A stretch of DNA of 13,992 bases from DATAFT01 sp035544635 (GCA_035544635.1 DATKDQ010000067.1:1-13992); one strand, 5' to 3'; positions 1 to 8,082 are shown, counted from the stretch's first letter. Numbers and translations: made by a program. Notes: a model not told the origin generated them from the letters alone.

Positions 1-12
1 CGATCCGGCGGG

Positions 13-1509
13 TCAGATCGGAAACCGCAGCACGCCGGGGCCGGGCCCCTCGACCGACTTCAAGGGTTCGCCGTCGAGGATCTGCTGCAGCGGCACCCAC
101 AGGTCCTGGCGGGTCTCCCACAGCGGCGCGGCCATCTGCGCCGCCCAGGCGCGGTAGATCGAGTCGAGCTCGTCGACGCGACCGGCGTGCTGCGACGCCA
201 GGTTGGTGCGCTCGCCGGGATCGGCTGCGAGATCGAAGAGCATCGGTGGATGCTCGTGGAATCGCACCAGCTTCCAGTCGCCGCTCCGAACCGCGTAGTG
301 GTCACCGAGGCGCCAGACGAACGAGTCTCGCCCCGGCTTGGCGTCGTCGCTGCGCAGGATCGGCAGCAGGCTCTCGCCGTCGAGCGTGAACGAGAGCGAG
401 GGCCGGGGCGCGGCGTTGGCCATCGCGAGCGCCGTCGGCAGCAGGTCGAGCGTCGAGACCGGCGCGTCGATCACGCGGCCGGGCGCGATGGCGCCCTGCC
501 ACGAGGCGATGAACGGCACCCGGGTGCCGCCCTCGAACGGCGTGACCTTGCCGCCGAGCAGCGGCTCGTTCGAGCAGGCCTCGGTGTAGGTGGCGCAGCC
601 GTTGTCGCTGGTGAAGACGACGAGCGTGCGCTCGTCGAGACCGTGGCGCGCGAGCGCCGCCCTTACGGCGCCTACGCCGTCGTCGAGCGCGGAGACCATC
701 GCGGCGTAGATGCGCCGGGCCTGGTCCTCGATGTGCGGGAAGCGCTGGTAGTAGCGGTCCGTGACCTGGAGCGGCGTGTGCGGCGCGTTGTAGGCGAGGT
801 AGAGGAAGAACGGCTCCTGGTGATGGCGGTCGATGAACGAGATGGCCTCGCGGGTGAACGCGTCGGTGAGGTACTCCGGCTCCTCGACCGGCTCGCGCCC
901 GCGCAGGATGGGATTCACCGGGTTGCGCATCCGCGTCGCCGGGTCGGCGCCGCGCTCGATGAAGTGGACTCCCTCTCGATCCAGGGGCTCGATGTACAGG
1001 TTGCCGCCGTGGAGGAACCCGAAGAACTCGTCGAACCCCCGCGACATCGGATGCAGCGCCTCGGTCGAGCCGAGATGCCACTTGCCGACCATTCCGGTCG
1101 CGTAGCCGCGCTCCTTCAGGTAGGCCGGGAGCATGCGCTCGCTCGCGGGCGTGCCGAGACCGTCCCGGTGCGCCCGCGCCACGCCGCCGGCGTTGAGCTC
1201 GTGCCCGAAGCGCTGCTGGTAGCGGCCGGTCAGGAGTCCCGCGCGCGAAGGGCTGCACACCGCCGCCGTGACGTAGGCCTGGGTGAAGCGCGCGCCGCGC
1301 GCGGCCAGCGCGTCGATGTGCGGCGTCCTGCCGCCCAGCGGACAGGCGTAGGCGCAGACGTCGCCGTAGCCGAGATCGTCGGCCAGGATGACGATCAGGT
1401 TGGGCGGGCGCGGCGGCTCGGCGGCGTGCACGGCGCCGGCGACGACGAGCCCGACGAGCACGGCTCGTAGACCGATGGTGAGCTTCATCCTCGTGAGCGA
1501 CGACTCCAT
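13..1509 (-). CDS. Secreted arylsulfatase-family sulfatase (formylglycine, Cys type)
   Basis: Predicted 498-residue hydrolase of sulfate esters (alkaline phosphatase superfamily), exported to the periplasm or beyond. Seen: a signal peptide at about 1-30 with a VHAA cleavage region; metal-binding DD at 44-45; the signature C85-S-P-S-R89, where Cys is converted to formylglycine; the second signature GYATGMVGKWHLG at 135-147 with K143 and H145; H244 in NAPHTPL; SDNG at 301-304; GGK at 319-321. The length is normal for the family. Maturation needs a formylglycine-generating enzyme encoded elsewhere. The ATG at 1509 is chosen because AGGGAG lies 7 nt upstream and the signal peptide follows directly; an in-frame extension to 1659 would run into the preceding gene. 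An internal ATG at 1488 is a weaker alternative. It lies 20 nt downstream of the epimerase gene, probably in one transcript. Substrate unknown; a sulfated glycan or aryl sulfate is likely. Confidence 0.93.
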   Translation of the reverse strand: MESSLTRMKLTIGLRAVLVGLVVAGAVHAAEPPRPPNLIVILADDLGYGDVCAYACPLGGRTPHIDALAARGARFTQAYVTAAVCSPSRAGLLTGRYQQRFGHELNAGGVARAHRDGLGTPASERMLPAYLKERGYATGMVGKWHLGSTEALHPMSRGFDEFFGFLHGGNLYIEPLDREGVHFIERGADPATRMRNPVNPILRGREPVEEPEYLTDAFTREAISFIDRHHQEPFFLYLAYNAPHTPLQVTDRYYQRFPHIEDQARRIYAAMVSALDDGVGAVRAALARHGLDERTLVVFTSDNGCATYTEACSNEPLLGGKVTPFEGGTRVPFIASWQGAIAPGRVIDAPVSTLDLLPTALAMANAAPRPSLSFTLDGESLLPILRSDDAKPGRDSFVWRLGDHYAVRSGDWKLVRFHEHPPMLFDLAADPGERTNLASQHAGRVDELDSIYRAWAAQMAAPLWETRQDLWVPLQQILDGEPLKSVEGPGPGVLRFPI

Positions 1510-1516
1510 GGACAGG

Positions 1517-1522
1517 CTCCCT
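1517..1522 (-). promoter_or_regulatory. Ribosome binding site of the sulfatase gene
   Basis: AGGGAG on the minus strand ends 7 nt before the ATG at 1509. It fixes the sulfatase start and lies in the 20-nt gap after the epimerase stop codon, which supports reinitiation within one operon. Confidence 0.6.
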
Positions 1523-1529
1523 GCGAGGC

Positions 1530-2561
1530 TCAGCTCGCCGCCTGCGCGCCGGCTACGTCCCAGCGCGCGATCAACGCGTCCTCCGCCGCCAGATCGACGT
1601 CGTGGCCGAGCTTTCCCGGCTCGAACCGGATGCGCTCGAGCCCGCGGTGCCCGCGCCACCAGGCGTAGGTGTGGGCCATGCCGCTCCTCACGTCGTAGAG
1701 CGGCGAGAAGCGGGTGACGCGAGTCAGCTTCTCGATCGAGTGGACGACGCTGCGCTCGGAGGCGTAGGGCAGCAGGCCGTCGATCGACTCGCGGCCCTCG
1801 CCGTAGGGGATGTAGACCTTCCGCGCCGCGACGCCGACGGCGTCCGCCATCGCGTCGAGGAAGCCGTTGACGGTGATCGCCTCGGGCCCGGCGACGTTGA
1901 ACACCTCTCCCGCCGTCTCCTCCGCCTCGGCCACCGCGATGCAGGCGGCGGCGATGTCGTCGACGTGACCGCAGTGCACCAGCGTCTCGCCCTTGCCGGC
2001 AACCAGGATCCTGCGTCCCATCTCCAGACGCGCGAAGTAGCTCCCCTCGCGGTCGTCCATCCAGTTCTCGGGACCGTAGATGCCGGGGCTGCGCAGGATG
2101 GCGACGGGGAGGTCGCGCTCGCGATGCGCCTGGAGCAGGAAGCGCTCGCAGCGCACCTTGTCGGCGCCGTAGGCGTCGAGCCCGCCGCTCTTCTCGCCGG
2201 GCTCGACCAGCGGGAAGTCCTCGCGGATGGGAAAGGTCTGGGGACGGGCGTAGACCGCGAACGAGCTGATGAACACGTAGCGGCGCACGTTCTCACCGAG
2301 CACGTCGACCACCGGCTCGAGGTTTGCCGTCTGATAGCCGGTGACGTCGAACACGACGTCGAAGTCGCGGCGGCGCCCGCCCAGGGCGCGGCGCACGGCA
2401 TCGGGATCGCGGCGGTCCGCCTCGAGCCGCTCGACTCCGGGCGGCAGGTCCGCCTGCCGGCGGCCGCGGTTGAGAATCGTCACCTGGTGACCGGCCGCGG
2501 ACAGCGCGCGAACCAGGCGTAGTCCCACGAAGCGCGTGCCGCCGAGGAGGAAGGCTCTCAT
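1530..2561 (-). CDS. NAD-dependent epimerase/dehydratase (extended SDR)
   Basis: 343-residue cytoplasmic oxidoreductase or epimerase of the extended short-chain dehydrogenase family, expected to act on a nucleotide sugar or related substrate with bound NAD(P). Seen: an N-terminal Rossmann motif GGTRFVG at 7-13 (a variant of GxxGxxG); FISS at 97-100 giving the catalytic Ser; the Y131-x-x-x-K135 pair in YGADK; and a C-terminal substrate-binding half. The GGTRFVG form resembles the branch that includes plant CSP41-like and NAD-epimerase proteins of uncertain substrate, so I assign no gene name. The ATG at 2561 has AAGGA 10 nt upstream. It is the first gene of the leftward unit, directly followed by the sulfatase, which hints at modified-sugar metabolism, but this rests on position alone. 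Confidence 0.9.
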   Translation of the reverse strand: MRAFLLGGTRFVGLRLVRALSAAGHQVTILNRGRRQADLPPGVERLEADRRDPDAVRRALGGRRRDFDVVFDVTGYQTANLEPVVDVLGENVRRYVFISSFAVYARPQTFPIREDFPLVEPGEKSGGLDAYGADKVRCERFLLQAHRERDLPVAILRSPGIYGPENWMDDREGSYFARLEMGRRILVAGKGETLVHCGHVDDIAAACIAVAEAEETAGEVFNVAGPEAITVNGFLDAMADAVGVAARKVYIPYGEGRESIDGLLPYASERSVVHSIEKLTRVTRFSPLYDVRSGMAHTYAWWRGHRGLERIRFEPGKLGHDVDLAAEDALIARWDVAGAQAAS

Positions 2562-2597
2562 GGCGTCGGGATCCTTTCCGGCCGGACTAGACCGACC

Positions 2598-2603
2598 ATT
2601 CTA
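2598..2603 (-). promoter_or_regulatory. Candidate -10 element for the epimerase-sulfatase operon
   Basis: The minus strand reads TAGAAT inside the only AT-rich patch of the intergenic region, 36 nt before the epimerase ATG. No convincing TTGACA-like -35 lies at 16-18 nt, so the call rests on composition and position. Confidence 0.25.
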
Positions 2604-2783
2604 TTCATAATTCCATGACCTGCGCGCACGGCACGGCTCGACAGGCGGTGCCTGCGCTCCCGGGATGGGCGGGCACGCCGGCGCTCCACGTCGCGAGGCC
2701 GAGGTGCGGGCGCGAGGCTTCGACCCGGGGACCACGTTCGGATTCGAGACTGGGACGACCCGGGCGCCGCCAACGTTTCGCGT

Positions 2784-2792
2784 TGCTAGACT
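2784..2792 (+). promoter_or_regulatory. Candidate extended -10 promoter of the acyl-CoA ligase gene
   Basis: TGCTAGACT matches the extended -10 pattern TGnTAnnnT and ends 10 nt before the ATG at 2803. With a normal 6-9 nt spacing to the transcription start, the mRNA would begin at or within a few bases of the start codon. This agrees with the absence of a Shine-Dalgarno sequence and suggests a leaderless or near-leaderless transcript. No clear -35 is present. Confidence 0.35.
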
Positions 2793-2802
2793 CACGCTCT
2801 TC

Positions 2803-4428
2803 ATGCGCGCCAACTACGCCGACCTGGTCGAGGCCATCGCCGAGGCACAGCCCGAGGCGATCGCACAGATCCAGGGTGAGCGCCGCTTCACCTGGGCGTC
2901 GTTCCACCGCCGGACCGACAGCCTGGCGCGCACGCTCCTGGCGCACGGCCTCGAGCGCCAGGACAAGGTCGCGCAGTACCTCTACAACGGTCCCGAGTAC
3001 CTGGAGTCGCTGTTCGGCGCGGTGAAGGCCGCGCTGGTGCCGGTCAACACCAACTACCGCTACCAGGACCGCGAGCTGCTGTACCTCTGGGACAACGCGG
3101 ACGTGGCCGCGGTCTTCTTCCAAGGCTCGTTCAGCGAGCGCGTCGAGGGGCTGCGCGCGCGGCTGCCGCGCGTGCGCGCCTGGGTCTGGGTCGACGACGA
3201 CTCGGGCCCATGCCCCGGGTGGGCGATTCCACACCAGGAGGCGGCGGGCGGCGAGGCCGGCCTCTCCCTGCCGTGGGACCGCTCGCCCGACGATCTCTTC
3301 CTGATCTACACCGGCGGCACGACCGGGATGCCGAAGGGCGTGATGTGGCGTCAGGGCGACTACTTCATGGTCATCAACCGCGAGCGCACGCAGGGTCCCT
3401 ACGACCTCTCGCGCGGCCACGCCGGCATCGTGGAGCAGAAGCGCGCCGAGGGACCGGGCCTGCGCATCCTGCCGGCGTGCCCGCAGATGCACGCGCTCGG
3501 CCTCATGGGCTCGATCGCGGCGCTGGTCAACGGCGGGTCGGTGGTGACGCTCGAGAGCCGCAAGTTCGACGCCATCGAGACGCTCGACGCCATCGACCGC
3601 GAGCGCGTGAACCAGATCTACCTGGTGGGCGACGCCTTCGCCCGTCCGCTGCTCGACGCGCTCGACGCGCACCCGGGCCGCTGGCGTCTCGAGAGCCTGG
3701 GCGTGATGCGCTCGTCGGGCGTGATGTGGAGCGAGGAGGTGAAGCGCGGGCTCCTGCGCCACCGCTCGGCGCTCGTCCTGCGCGACGGGCTGGGCTCGAC
3801 CGAGGCGGTGCGGGTGGGGCGCTCGGAGTCGACCGGCTCGGAGGCCGCGGCCACCGCCACCTTCAAGCTCGGTCCCGATGCCGCCGTCTTCGACGACGAG
3901 CTGCGTCCGGTCGCGCCGGGCTCGGGGGTGGTGGGCCGCGTCGCGGTGTCGGGCCCGATCCCGATCGGCTACTACAAGGATCCGGAGAAGAGCGCGGCGA
4001 CGTTCGTCGACGTCGGCGGCAGGCGCTACTCGATCCCGGGCGACTACGCGCTGGTGGAGGCGGACGGCACCATCCGGCTCCTCGGCCGCGGCTCGGTGTG
4101 CATCAACACCGGTGGTGAGAAGGTCTTCCCGGAGGAGGTCGAGGAGGTGCTCAAGCGGCATCCGGCGGTGCGCGACGCGGCCTGCGTCGGCGTCCCCGAT
4201 GCCCGCTGGGGCGAGGCGATCACCGCGCTGGTGGAGCGCAACGGCTCCGTCGGCGCCGCCCCGGCGGCGGGGGAGCTCGAGGCCTGGGTCAAGGCCGAGC
4301 TGGCGCACTACAAGGCGCCGAAGAATGTCCTCTTCGTCGACAGCCTGGGGCGCGCGGCGAATGGGAAGCTCGACTACCGGGCGTTGCGCGAGCTCGCGAT
4401 CGCGCGGGCCGGGGCCGCCTCCCGGTAG
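2803..4428 (+). CDS. Acyl-CoA synthetase (AMP-binding, FadD-like)
   Basis: 541-residue cytoplasmic ligase that activates a carboxylic acid to its acyl-adenylate and then to the CoA thioester. Seen: the P-loop YTGGTTGMPKG at 169-179 followed by VMW; GSTE at 331-334; PGD at 412-414; GRGSVCINTGGEK at 428-440; and the C-terminal ANGK522 motif with the adenylation Lys. The MPKGVMW and INTGGEKVFPEEVEE wording resembles the acyl-CoA synthetase group that includes mycobacterial steroid side-chain ligases such as FadD19, but the substrate cannot be read from sequence. The ATG at 2803 is preferred over a frame open from 2665 because the family N-terminus (MRANYADLVEA) starts there. No Shine-Dalgarno is visible; an extended -10 lies just upstream. 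The next gene follows after 69 nt on the same strand. Confidence 0.93.
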   Translation: MRANYADLVEAIAEAQPEAIAQIQGERRFTWASFHRRTDSLARTLLAHGLERQDKVAQYLYNGPEYLESLFGAVKAALVPVNTNYRYQDRELLYLWDNADVAAVFFQGSFSERVEGLRARLPRVRAWVWVDDDSGPCPGWAIPHQEAAGGEAGLSLPWDRSPDDLFLIYTGGTTGMPKGVMWRQGDYFMVINRERTQGPYDLSRGHAGIVEQKRAEGPGLRILPACPQMHALGLMGSIAALVNGGSVVTLESRKFDAIETLDAIDRERVNQIYLVGDAFARPLLDALDAHPGRWRLESLGVMRSSGVMWSEEVKRGLLRHRSALVLRDGLGSTEAVRVGRSESTGSEAAATATFKLGPDAAVFDDELRPVAPGSGVVGRVAVSGPIPIGYYKDPEKSAATFVDVGGRRYSIPGDYALVEADGTIRLLGRGSVCINTGGEKVFPEEVEEVLKRHPAVRDAACVGVPDARWGEAITALVERNGSVGAAPAAGELEAWVKAELAHYKAPKNVLFVDSLGRAANGKLDYRALRELAIARAGAASR

Positions 4429-4462
4429 CGCCCGAGCGCTCCTCTCGGGACCGCAGGCGTTC

Positions 4463-4468
4463 TAGTAT
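4463..4468 (+). promoter_or_regulatory. Candidate -10 element before the aminotransferase gene
   Basis: TAGTAT lies in the 69-nt gap after the ligase gene, 29 nt before the ATG at 4498, giving a short leader that includes GGTGA at 4486-4490 as ribosome binding site (7-nt spacing). No -35 is recognisable, so readthrough from the ligase gene remains equally possible. Confidence 0.22.
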
Positions 4469-4497
4469 GCGGTCTCGCAGCGATCGGTGACACCAGC

Positions 4498-5856
4498 ATG
4501 AGCATCGCGCATCGCCGTCCCGCCGCCCCCTCGTCGATCGAGGAGGCCTATCGCCGCCGCTCGCCCCGCTCGGCGGAGCTCCACGCGCGAGCGCGCCGCG
4601 TCCTGCCCGGCGGCAACTCGCGGCAGGCCGCGTTCTGGGAGCCGTATCCGCTGTCGATCGAGCGCGCGTCGGGATCGCGCCTCTACGACGTCGACGGCAA
4701 CGAGTACCTCGACCTGGTCTACAACTACACCTCGATGGTGCACGGCCACGCCTATCCGCCGATCCTCGAAGCGGTGGACCTCGCTCGCGGCAGCGGCTGG
4801 ACGGCGTCGAACCAGGCGATGATCGAGCTCGCCGAGCTCATCGTCGGCCGGGTGCCCGCGATGGAGCGCATCCGCTTCACCAACTCCGGGACCGAGGCGG
4901 GGCTGCTCGCGCTCACGCTCGCGCGCGAGCTCACCGGCCGCTACCGGGTGTTGATGGCGCGCGGCGGCTACCACGGCTCGCTTCCCGAATTCGAGTCGGG
5001 CACGTTCGGTCATCCAGGCCCGGCGACGCTCCTCGCCGAGTACGGCGACCTCACAAGCTTCGAGCGCGTCCTCGCCGAGCGGGGCGACGAGGTGGCGGCG
5101 GTGGTCATCGAGCCGGTGCAGGGTGCGGGCGGCGTCGTGCGCGGCGCGCCGGAGTTCCTCCGCGGCCTGTGCGCCGCGACGCGCCGCGCGGGCGCGCTCT
5201 TCGTGCTCGACGAGGTGATCACGTTCCGGCTCGCGACCGGGGGCGTCCAGGGCGAGATCGGCCTCGACCCCGACCTCACCATGCTCGGCAAGATCATCGG
5301 CGGCGGCTTCCCGGTCGGGGCCGTCGGCGGCAAGCGCGAGCTCCTCGACGTTCTCGATCCCACCGCCGCCGACCGTCCCCCGAGCCAGTCCGCCGCCTCC
5401 CACCGATCCCCGAGCCAGCGCCGCAGCGTGTTCCACTCCGGCACCTACAACGCCAACCCGGTGACGATGGCAGCGGGCGCGGTCTCGGTGCGCGAGCTCA
5501 CCGCCGAGCGGATCGCGCGCATCGACCGGCTCGCGGAGCGCCTCGAACAGGGGCTCGGGCGCGCGGCGGAGCGATGCGGACTGCCGGCGAAGGTCCGGCG
5601 CGTGGGGTCGCTGGTCGCGTTCCAGGCGGTGCGGCCGGGGCCGGAAGCGGCGGCGGCGCCGCCGGCGGGGATCTCGATCGTGCCGGCGGACCCGACGCCC
5701 GCGATCTTTCATCTCGCGGCGCTCAACCACGGCCTCCTGCTCGCGCCGCGCGGCATGATGGCGGTCGCCACCGTCCTCGACGAGGCGGCGATCGACGAGG
5801 CGATCGAGCGCGCGGCGGCGGCGATGGCGGACGTTCAGGGCGAGGCGCCTCGGTAG
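4498..5856 (+). CDS. Class III PLP aminotransferase, glutamate-1-semialdehyde aminomutase-like
   Basis: 452-residue fold-type I PLP enzyme transferring or moving an amino group. Seen: VLPGGNSR at 35-42; the cofactor-domain start DVDGNEYLDL at 64-73; phosphate-binding NSGTEA at 129-134; D238 in LDEV, which contacts the pyridine nitrogen; K265 in LGKIIGGGFPVGAVGG as the Schiff-base lysine; and SGTYNANP at 314-321, where T316 should contact the PLP phosphate of the partner subunit. It resembles glutamate-1-semialdehyde 2,1-aminomutase most, but the N-terminal part departs from HemL, so tetrapyrrole synthesis is not assumed; a broader aminotransferase role is likely. Odd: two 10-residue in-frame repeats at 288-307 form an insertion between the lysine region and T316. 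GGTGA lies 7 nt before the ATG. It may be co-transcribed with the ligase. Confidence 0.9.
   Translation: MSIAHRRPAAPSSIEEAYRRRSPRSAELHARARRVLPGGNSRQAAFWEPYPLSIERASGSRLYDVDGNEYLDLVYNYTSMVHGHAYPPILEAVDLARGSGWTASNQAMIELAELIVGRVPAMERIRFTNSGTEAGLLALTLARELTGRYRVLMARGGYHGSLPEFESGTFGHPGPATLLAEYGDLTSFERVLAERGDEVAAVVIEPVQGAGGVVRGAPEFLRGLCAATRRAGALFVLDEVITFRLATGGVQGEIGLDPDLTMLGKIIGGGFPVGAVGGKRELLDVLDPTAADRPPSQSAASHRSPSQRRSVFHSGTYNANPVTMAAGAVSVRELTAERIARIDRLAERLEQGLGRAAERCGLPAKVRRVGSLVAFQAVRPGPEAAAAPPAGISIVPADPTPAIFHLAALNHGLLLAPRGMMAVATVLDEAAIDEAIERAAAAMADVQGEAPR
5359..5418 (+). repeat. In-frame 2 x 30 bp tandem duplication in the aminotransferase
   Basis: Two adjacent 30-bp units, 5359-5388 and 5389-5418, agree at 24 of 30 positions and share the codon boundary. 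They encode PTAADRPPSQ and SAASHRSPSQ (residues 288-297 and 298-307). Five of the six differences fall in the first or second codon position. The polar, Pro/Ser-rich product looks like a flexible loop added to the enzyme. Confidence 0.8.
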
Positions 5857-5937
5857 TCGACCGGCCCGAGCGTCGATCACCACCCGGCTCGCCCCGCCCA
5901 GGAGCAGACAGCGCACGCGTCCACGCGCACCGGTCGT

Positions 5938-8082
5938 ATGGCAGCCGCCTCGAAACGCCGCGACGGGATTTCAGGAATCCTGCGCACGGCCGCGCTGGTC
6001 CTGGCGGCCACGCCGCTCCTCCTGGTCGGGCCCGCCTCGGCGGGAGTCGCCGCCGCGCGCGAGCTCACGATCGAAGACGTCCGGGCCCCGCTCGTCCTTC
6101 GCGACGGCTGGCGGTGGCGGGCGGGCGACGACCCGGCGTGGGCGTCGCCGGAGCTGGACGATCGTGAGTGGACGGCGATCGCCGCGACCGACGAGCTGCG
6201 GGAGCCGGCCGCGGTGTCGTGGTTCCGGCGCGAGCTCGAGGTCGGCGAGAGTCTCTGGGCGCGAGACCTGGGCTGGTACCTCGACCTGCGCGGCTCGGCG
6301 CAGGTGTACCTCGACGGCGAGCTGCTCTACAACTTCGGCTCGCTGCCGGCTCCGCCGGGCTACACTGAGCGGCGCCTGGTGCCTCGCCAGGGCACGGCTC
6401 CCCGGCGGTCGCTGGCGAGCCCGCCTCCGGGCGGGCCGCTCGAGTTCGGTCCCCGCTATCGCAACTTCTCGTTCCCTCCGGCGCCCCGGCAGCTGCTCGC
6501 GATCCGCTACGACCGGCGCTCGCACACCGGCTTCGACTGGTGGACGCCGGCCGCGGGCTTTCGTCTGGTCGTGGGCGAGCCGGCGCCGATGATCGCCTAC
6601 GCCCGCCGGCTCGGGCACCGCGTCGCCGGTCACCAGATGTTCTTCGTGGGCGCGTTCGGCGGGCAGGCGGTGCTGCACTTCCTCATGTTCTCCTTCACTC
6701 GCCGCTTCCGTTCGAACCTCTTCTTCGGACTGATCACGGCCTGCGCCGCGGCACTGGCGGCGCTCCACTTCGAGCGCCCGCTGGCCGAGGACCCCCAGGT
6801 CCTCGCGTTCTCGAACCTCGTCGCCGATCCGCTGCTCATCGTCGCGATGCTGCTCCTGCTGCGCTTCTCCTACCTCATCTTCGACCATCCCCTGGGCCGT
6901 TGGTTCTGGACCGTGGTCGCCGTCGGCATGGGCATCGCCGTGCTGGTCGCGGTCGACCAGGACTTCGAGGCGTTCTCCCACTTCTGGTGGTTTCTGATGA
7001 TCGTGGTGGGGGAGACGCTGCGCATGCACGTCAAGACGGTGCGCAGCGGAAGACCCATCGCCTGGTTCCTGATCGGCGGGACCCTCGGGCTCCTGGTCGG
7101 CCTCGGCTGGCAGATGCTGCTCGACGCCGGCTTCCTCGATCCGCCGCTCCCGTTCTTCCCGGTTTCGTACTACGGCGTCGCGGCGCTGCTGCTCTCGGTG
7201 TCGCTCTTCATCGCGTTCGTGTTCGCCCGCCTCGGGCGCAACCTCGAGCTGCAGCTCCAGCAGGTCGAGGAGCTGTCGAAGCGCACGCTCGAGCAGGAGC
7301 TCCAGGCCAAGGAGCGCGAGATCGAGCGACGCCTGCTCGAGGCGGACAACCGGCGTAAGACCGAGGAGCTCGACGCGGCGCGTGAGCTGCAGCTCTCGCT
7401 CTTGCCCGCGGAGCTGCCGCGGATGGAGGGGCTGCGGGTGGCGGCGGCGATGACCACGGCGACCGAGGTGGGCGGCGACTACTACGACTTCCGCGTCGAC
7501 GGCGGCGTGCTCACCGCGGCGCTCGGCGACGCCACCGGCCACGGCGCCCGCGCCGGCGCGATGGTCTCGCTGATGAAGGGGATGTTCTCGACCTTCGGGG
7601 CGGCCGAGGACATCCCGCGCTTCTTTCGCGGCGCCAGCGCGACGGTGCGGGCGATGCGGATCGACGGCATGAACCTCTCGCTGGCGCTCGCGCGCTTCCG
7701 CGACGGCAGCCTGACCTACGCCGCGGCCGGCATGCCGCCGGCGCTGGTGTACCGCGCCGCGGACCGTCGGGTGGAAGAGATCCTGGTCGAGGGCATGCCG
7801 CTGGGCGGCCTCGCCGACTTCCGGTACACCGCGCGCTCGGCTTCCCTAAGCGCCGGCGACGTCGTCCTGCTGATGAGCGACGGCTTCCCGGAGATGGCCG
7901 GCGCCGACGGCGCACCGCTGGGCTACGAGCGGCCGCGCGAGCTGCTCGCGCGGTGGGGTAACCTCGATCCGGAGGAGATCGTGGCGCTCTTCCAGAGGGC
8001 GGCGCGGGAGTGGAGCGCCGATGCGCCGTTCCCGGACGACGTCACCTTCGTCGTGGTGAAGGTCGCAGAGCACGATGGCTGA
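5938..8082 (+). CDS. 7TM receptor with SpoIIE/PP2C-type phosphatase output
   Basis: 714-residue membrane receptor predicted to dephosphorylate a Ser/Thr-phosphorylated partner, by family analogy an anti-sigma antagonist with a STAS domain. Seen in order: a signal peptide at about 17-36; an extracytoplasmic galactose-binding-like beta domain at about 55-212 with the pattern W-x4-DDPAW...DDREW; seven hydrophobic helices near 233-252, 260-277, 293-316, 321-339, 345-359, 373-396 and 407-431, as in 7TMR-DISM receptors; a coiled coil at about 434-485; and a SpoIIE domain at about 486-710. PP2C metal-site residues are present: D514 in EVGGDYYDF, D531 in GDATGHG, D648 in MSDG and D700-D701. All key acidic residues are intact, so it should be active. 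No strong ribosome binding site precedes this most upstream start. Its stop overlaps the next gene's start by 8 nt. No STAS or RsbW-type gene is in the window. Confidence 0.92.
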   Translation: MAAASKRRDGISGILRTAALVLAATPLLLVGPASAGVAAARELTIEDVRAPLVLRDGWRWRAGDDPAWASPELDDREWTAIAATDELREPAAVSWFRRELEVGESLWARDLGWYLDLRGSAQVYLDGELLYNFGSLPAPPGYTERRLVPRQGTAPRRSLASPPPGGPLEFGPRYRNFSFPPAPRQLLAIRYDRRSHTGFDWWTPAAGFRLVVGEPAPMIAYARRLGHRVAGHQMFFVGAFGGQAVLHFLMFSFTRRFRSNLFFGLITACAAALAALHFERPLAEDPQVLAFSNLVADPLLIVAMLLLLRFSYLIFDHPLGRWFWTVVAVGMGIAVLVAVDQDFEAFSHFWWFLMIVVGETLRMHVKTVRSGRPIAWFLIGGTLGLLVGLGWQMLLDAGFLDPPLPFFPVSYYGVAALLLSVSLFIAFVFARLGRNLELQLQQVEELSKRTLEQELQAKEREIERRLLEADNRRKTEELDAARELQLSLLPAELPRMEGLRVAAAMTTATEVGGDYYDFRVDGGVLTAALGDATGHGARAGAMVSLMKGMFSTFGAAEDIPRFFRGASATVRAMRIDGMNLSLALARFRDGSLTYAAAGMPPALVYRAADRRVEEILVEGMPLGGLADFRYTARSASLSAGDVVLLMSDGFPEMAGADGAPLGYERPRELLARWGNLDPEEIVALFQRAAREWSADAPFPDDVTFVVVKVAEHDG

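Larger units (their letters stand above)
2562..2802. other. Divergent intergenic control region
   Basis: A 241-bp stretch between divergent genes, so it must hold promoters for both. It contains the 10-bp palindrome TCCGGCCGGA at 2577-2586, an AT-rich island at about 2598-2613 that is conspicuous against the GC-rich background, a short inverted repeat CAGGC-ggt-GCCTG at 2642-2654, and an extended -10 close to the right-hand gene. An open frame running rightward through 2665-2802 reads into the acyl-CoA ligase, but it gives atypical sequence with no family similarity. No other gene is seen. Confidence 0.6.

Noticed and set aside
1510..1659. N-terminal extension of the sulfatase to an earlier in-frame start
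   Set aside because: It overlaps the end of the epimerase gene, is Arg/Gly-rich, and would bury the signal peptide; a good ribosome binding site fits ATG 1509.
2642..2654. CAGGC-ggt-GCCTG inverted repeat as an operator
   Set aside because: Too short to separate from chance in such GC-rich sequence and no regulator gene is adjacent; noted only as part of the intergenic region.
2665..2802. N-terminal extension of the acyl-CoA ligase
   Set aside because: The 46 extra residues do not look like the family, whose usual N-terminus begins at ATG 2803, and the segment contains the candidate promoter.
2605..4308. 567-codon minus-strand open frame opposite the acyl-CoA ligase
   Set aside because: Low-complexity Arg/Ala/His composition without motifs, fully covered by a clear gene on the other strand.
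4498..5856. Calling the aminotransferase hemL
   Set aside because: The PLP core matches the aminomutase group, but the N-terminal motif and the inserted loop differ from HemL as I know it, and no tetrapyrrole gene is nearby.
4462..5916. 484-codon open frame on the minus strand opposite the aminotransferase
   Set aside because: Arg/His/Ala-rich product with no domain; a shadow created by high third-position GC. The repeat GGGG pattern in it is just the reverse reading of the 30-bp duplication.
5971..7542. 523-codon minus-strand open frame opposite the receptor phosphatase
   Set aside because: Composition typical of an antisense shadow and no recognisable motif; the plus-strand gene has complete domains.
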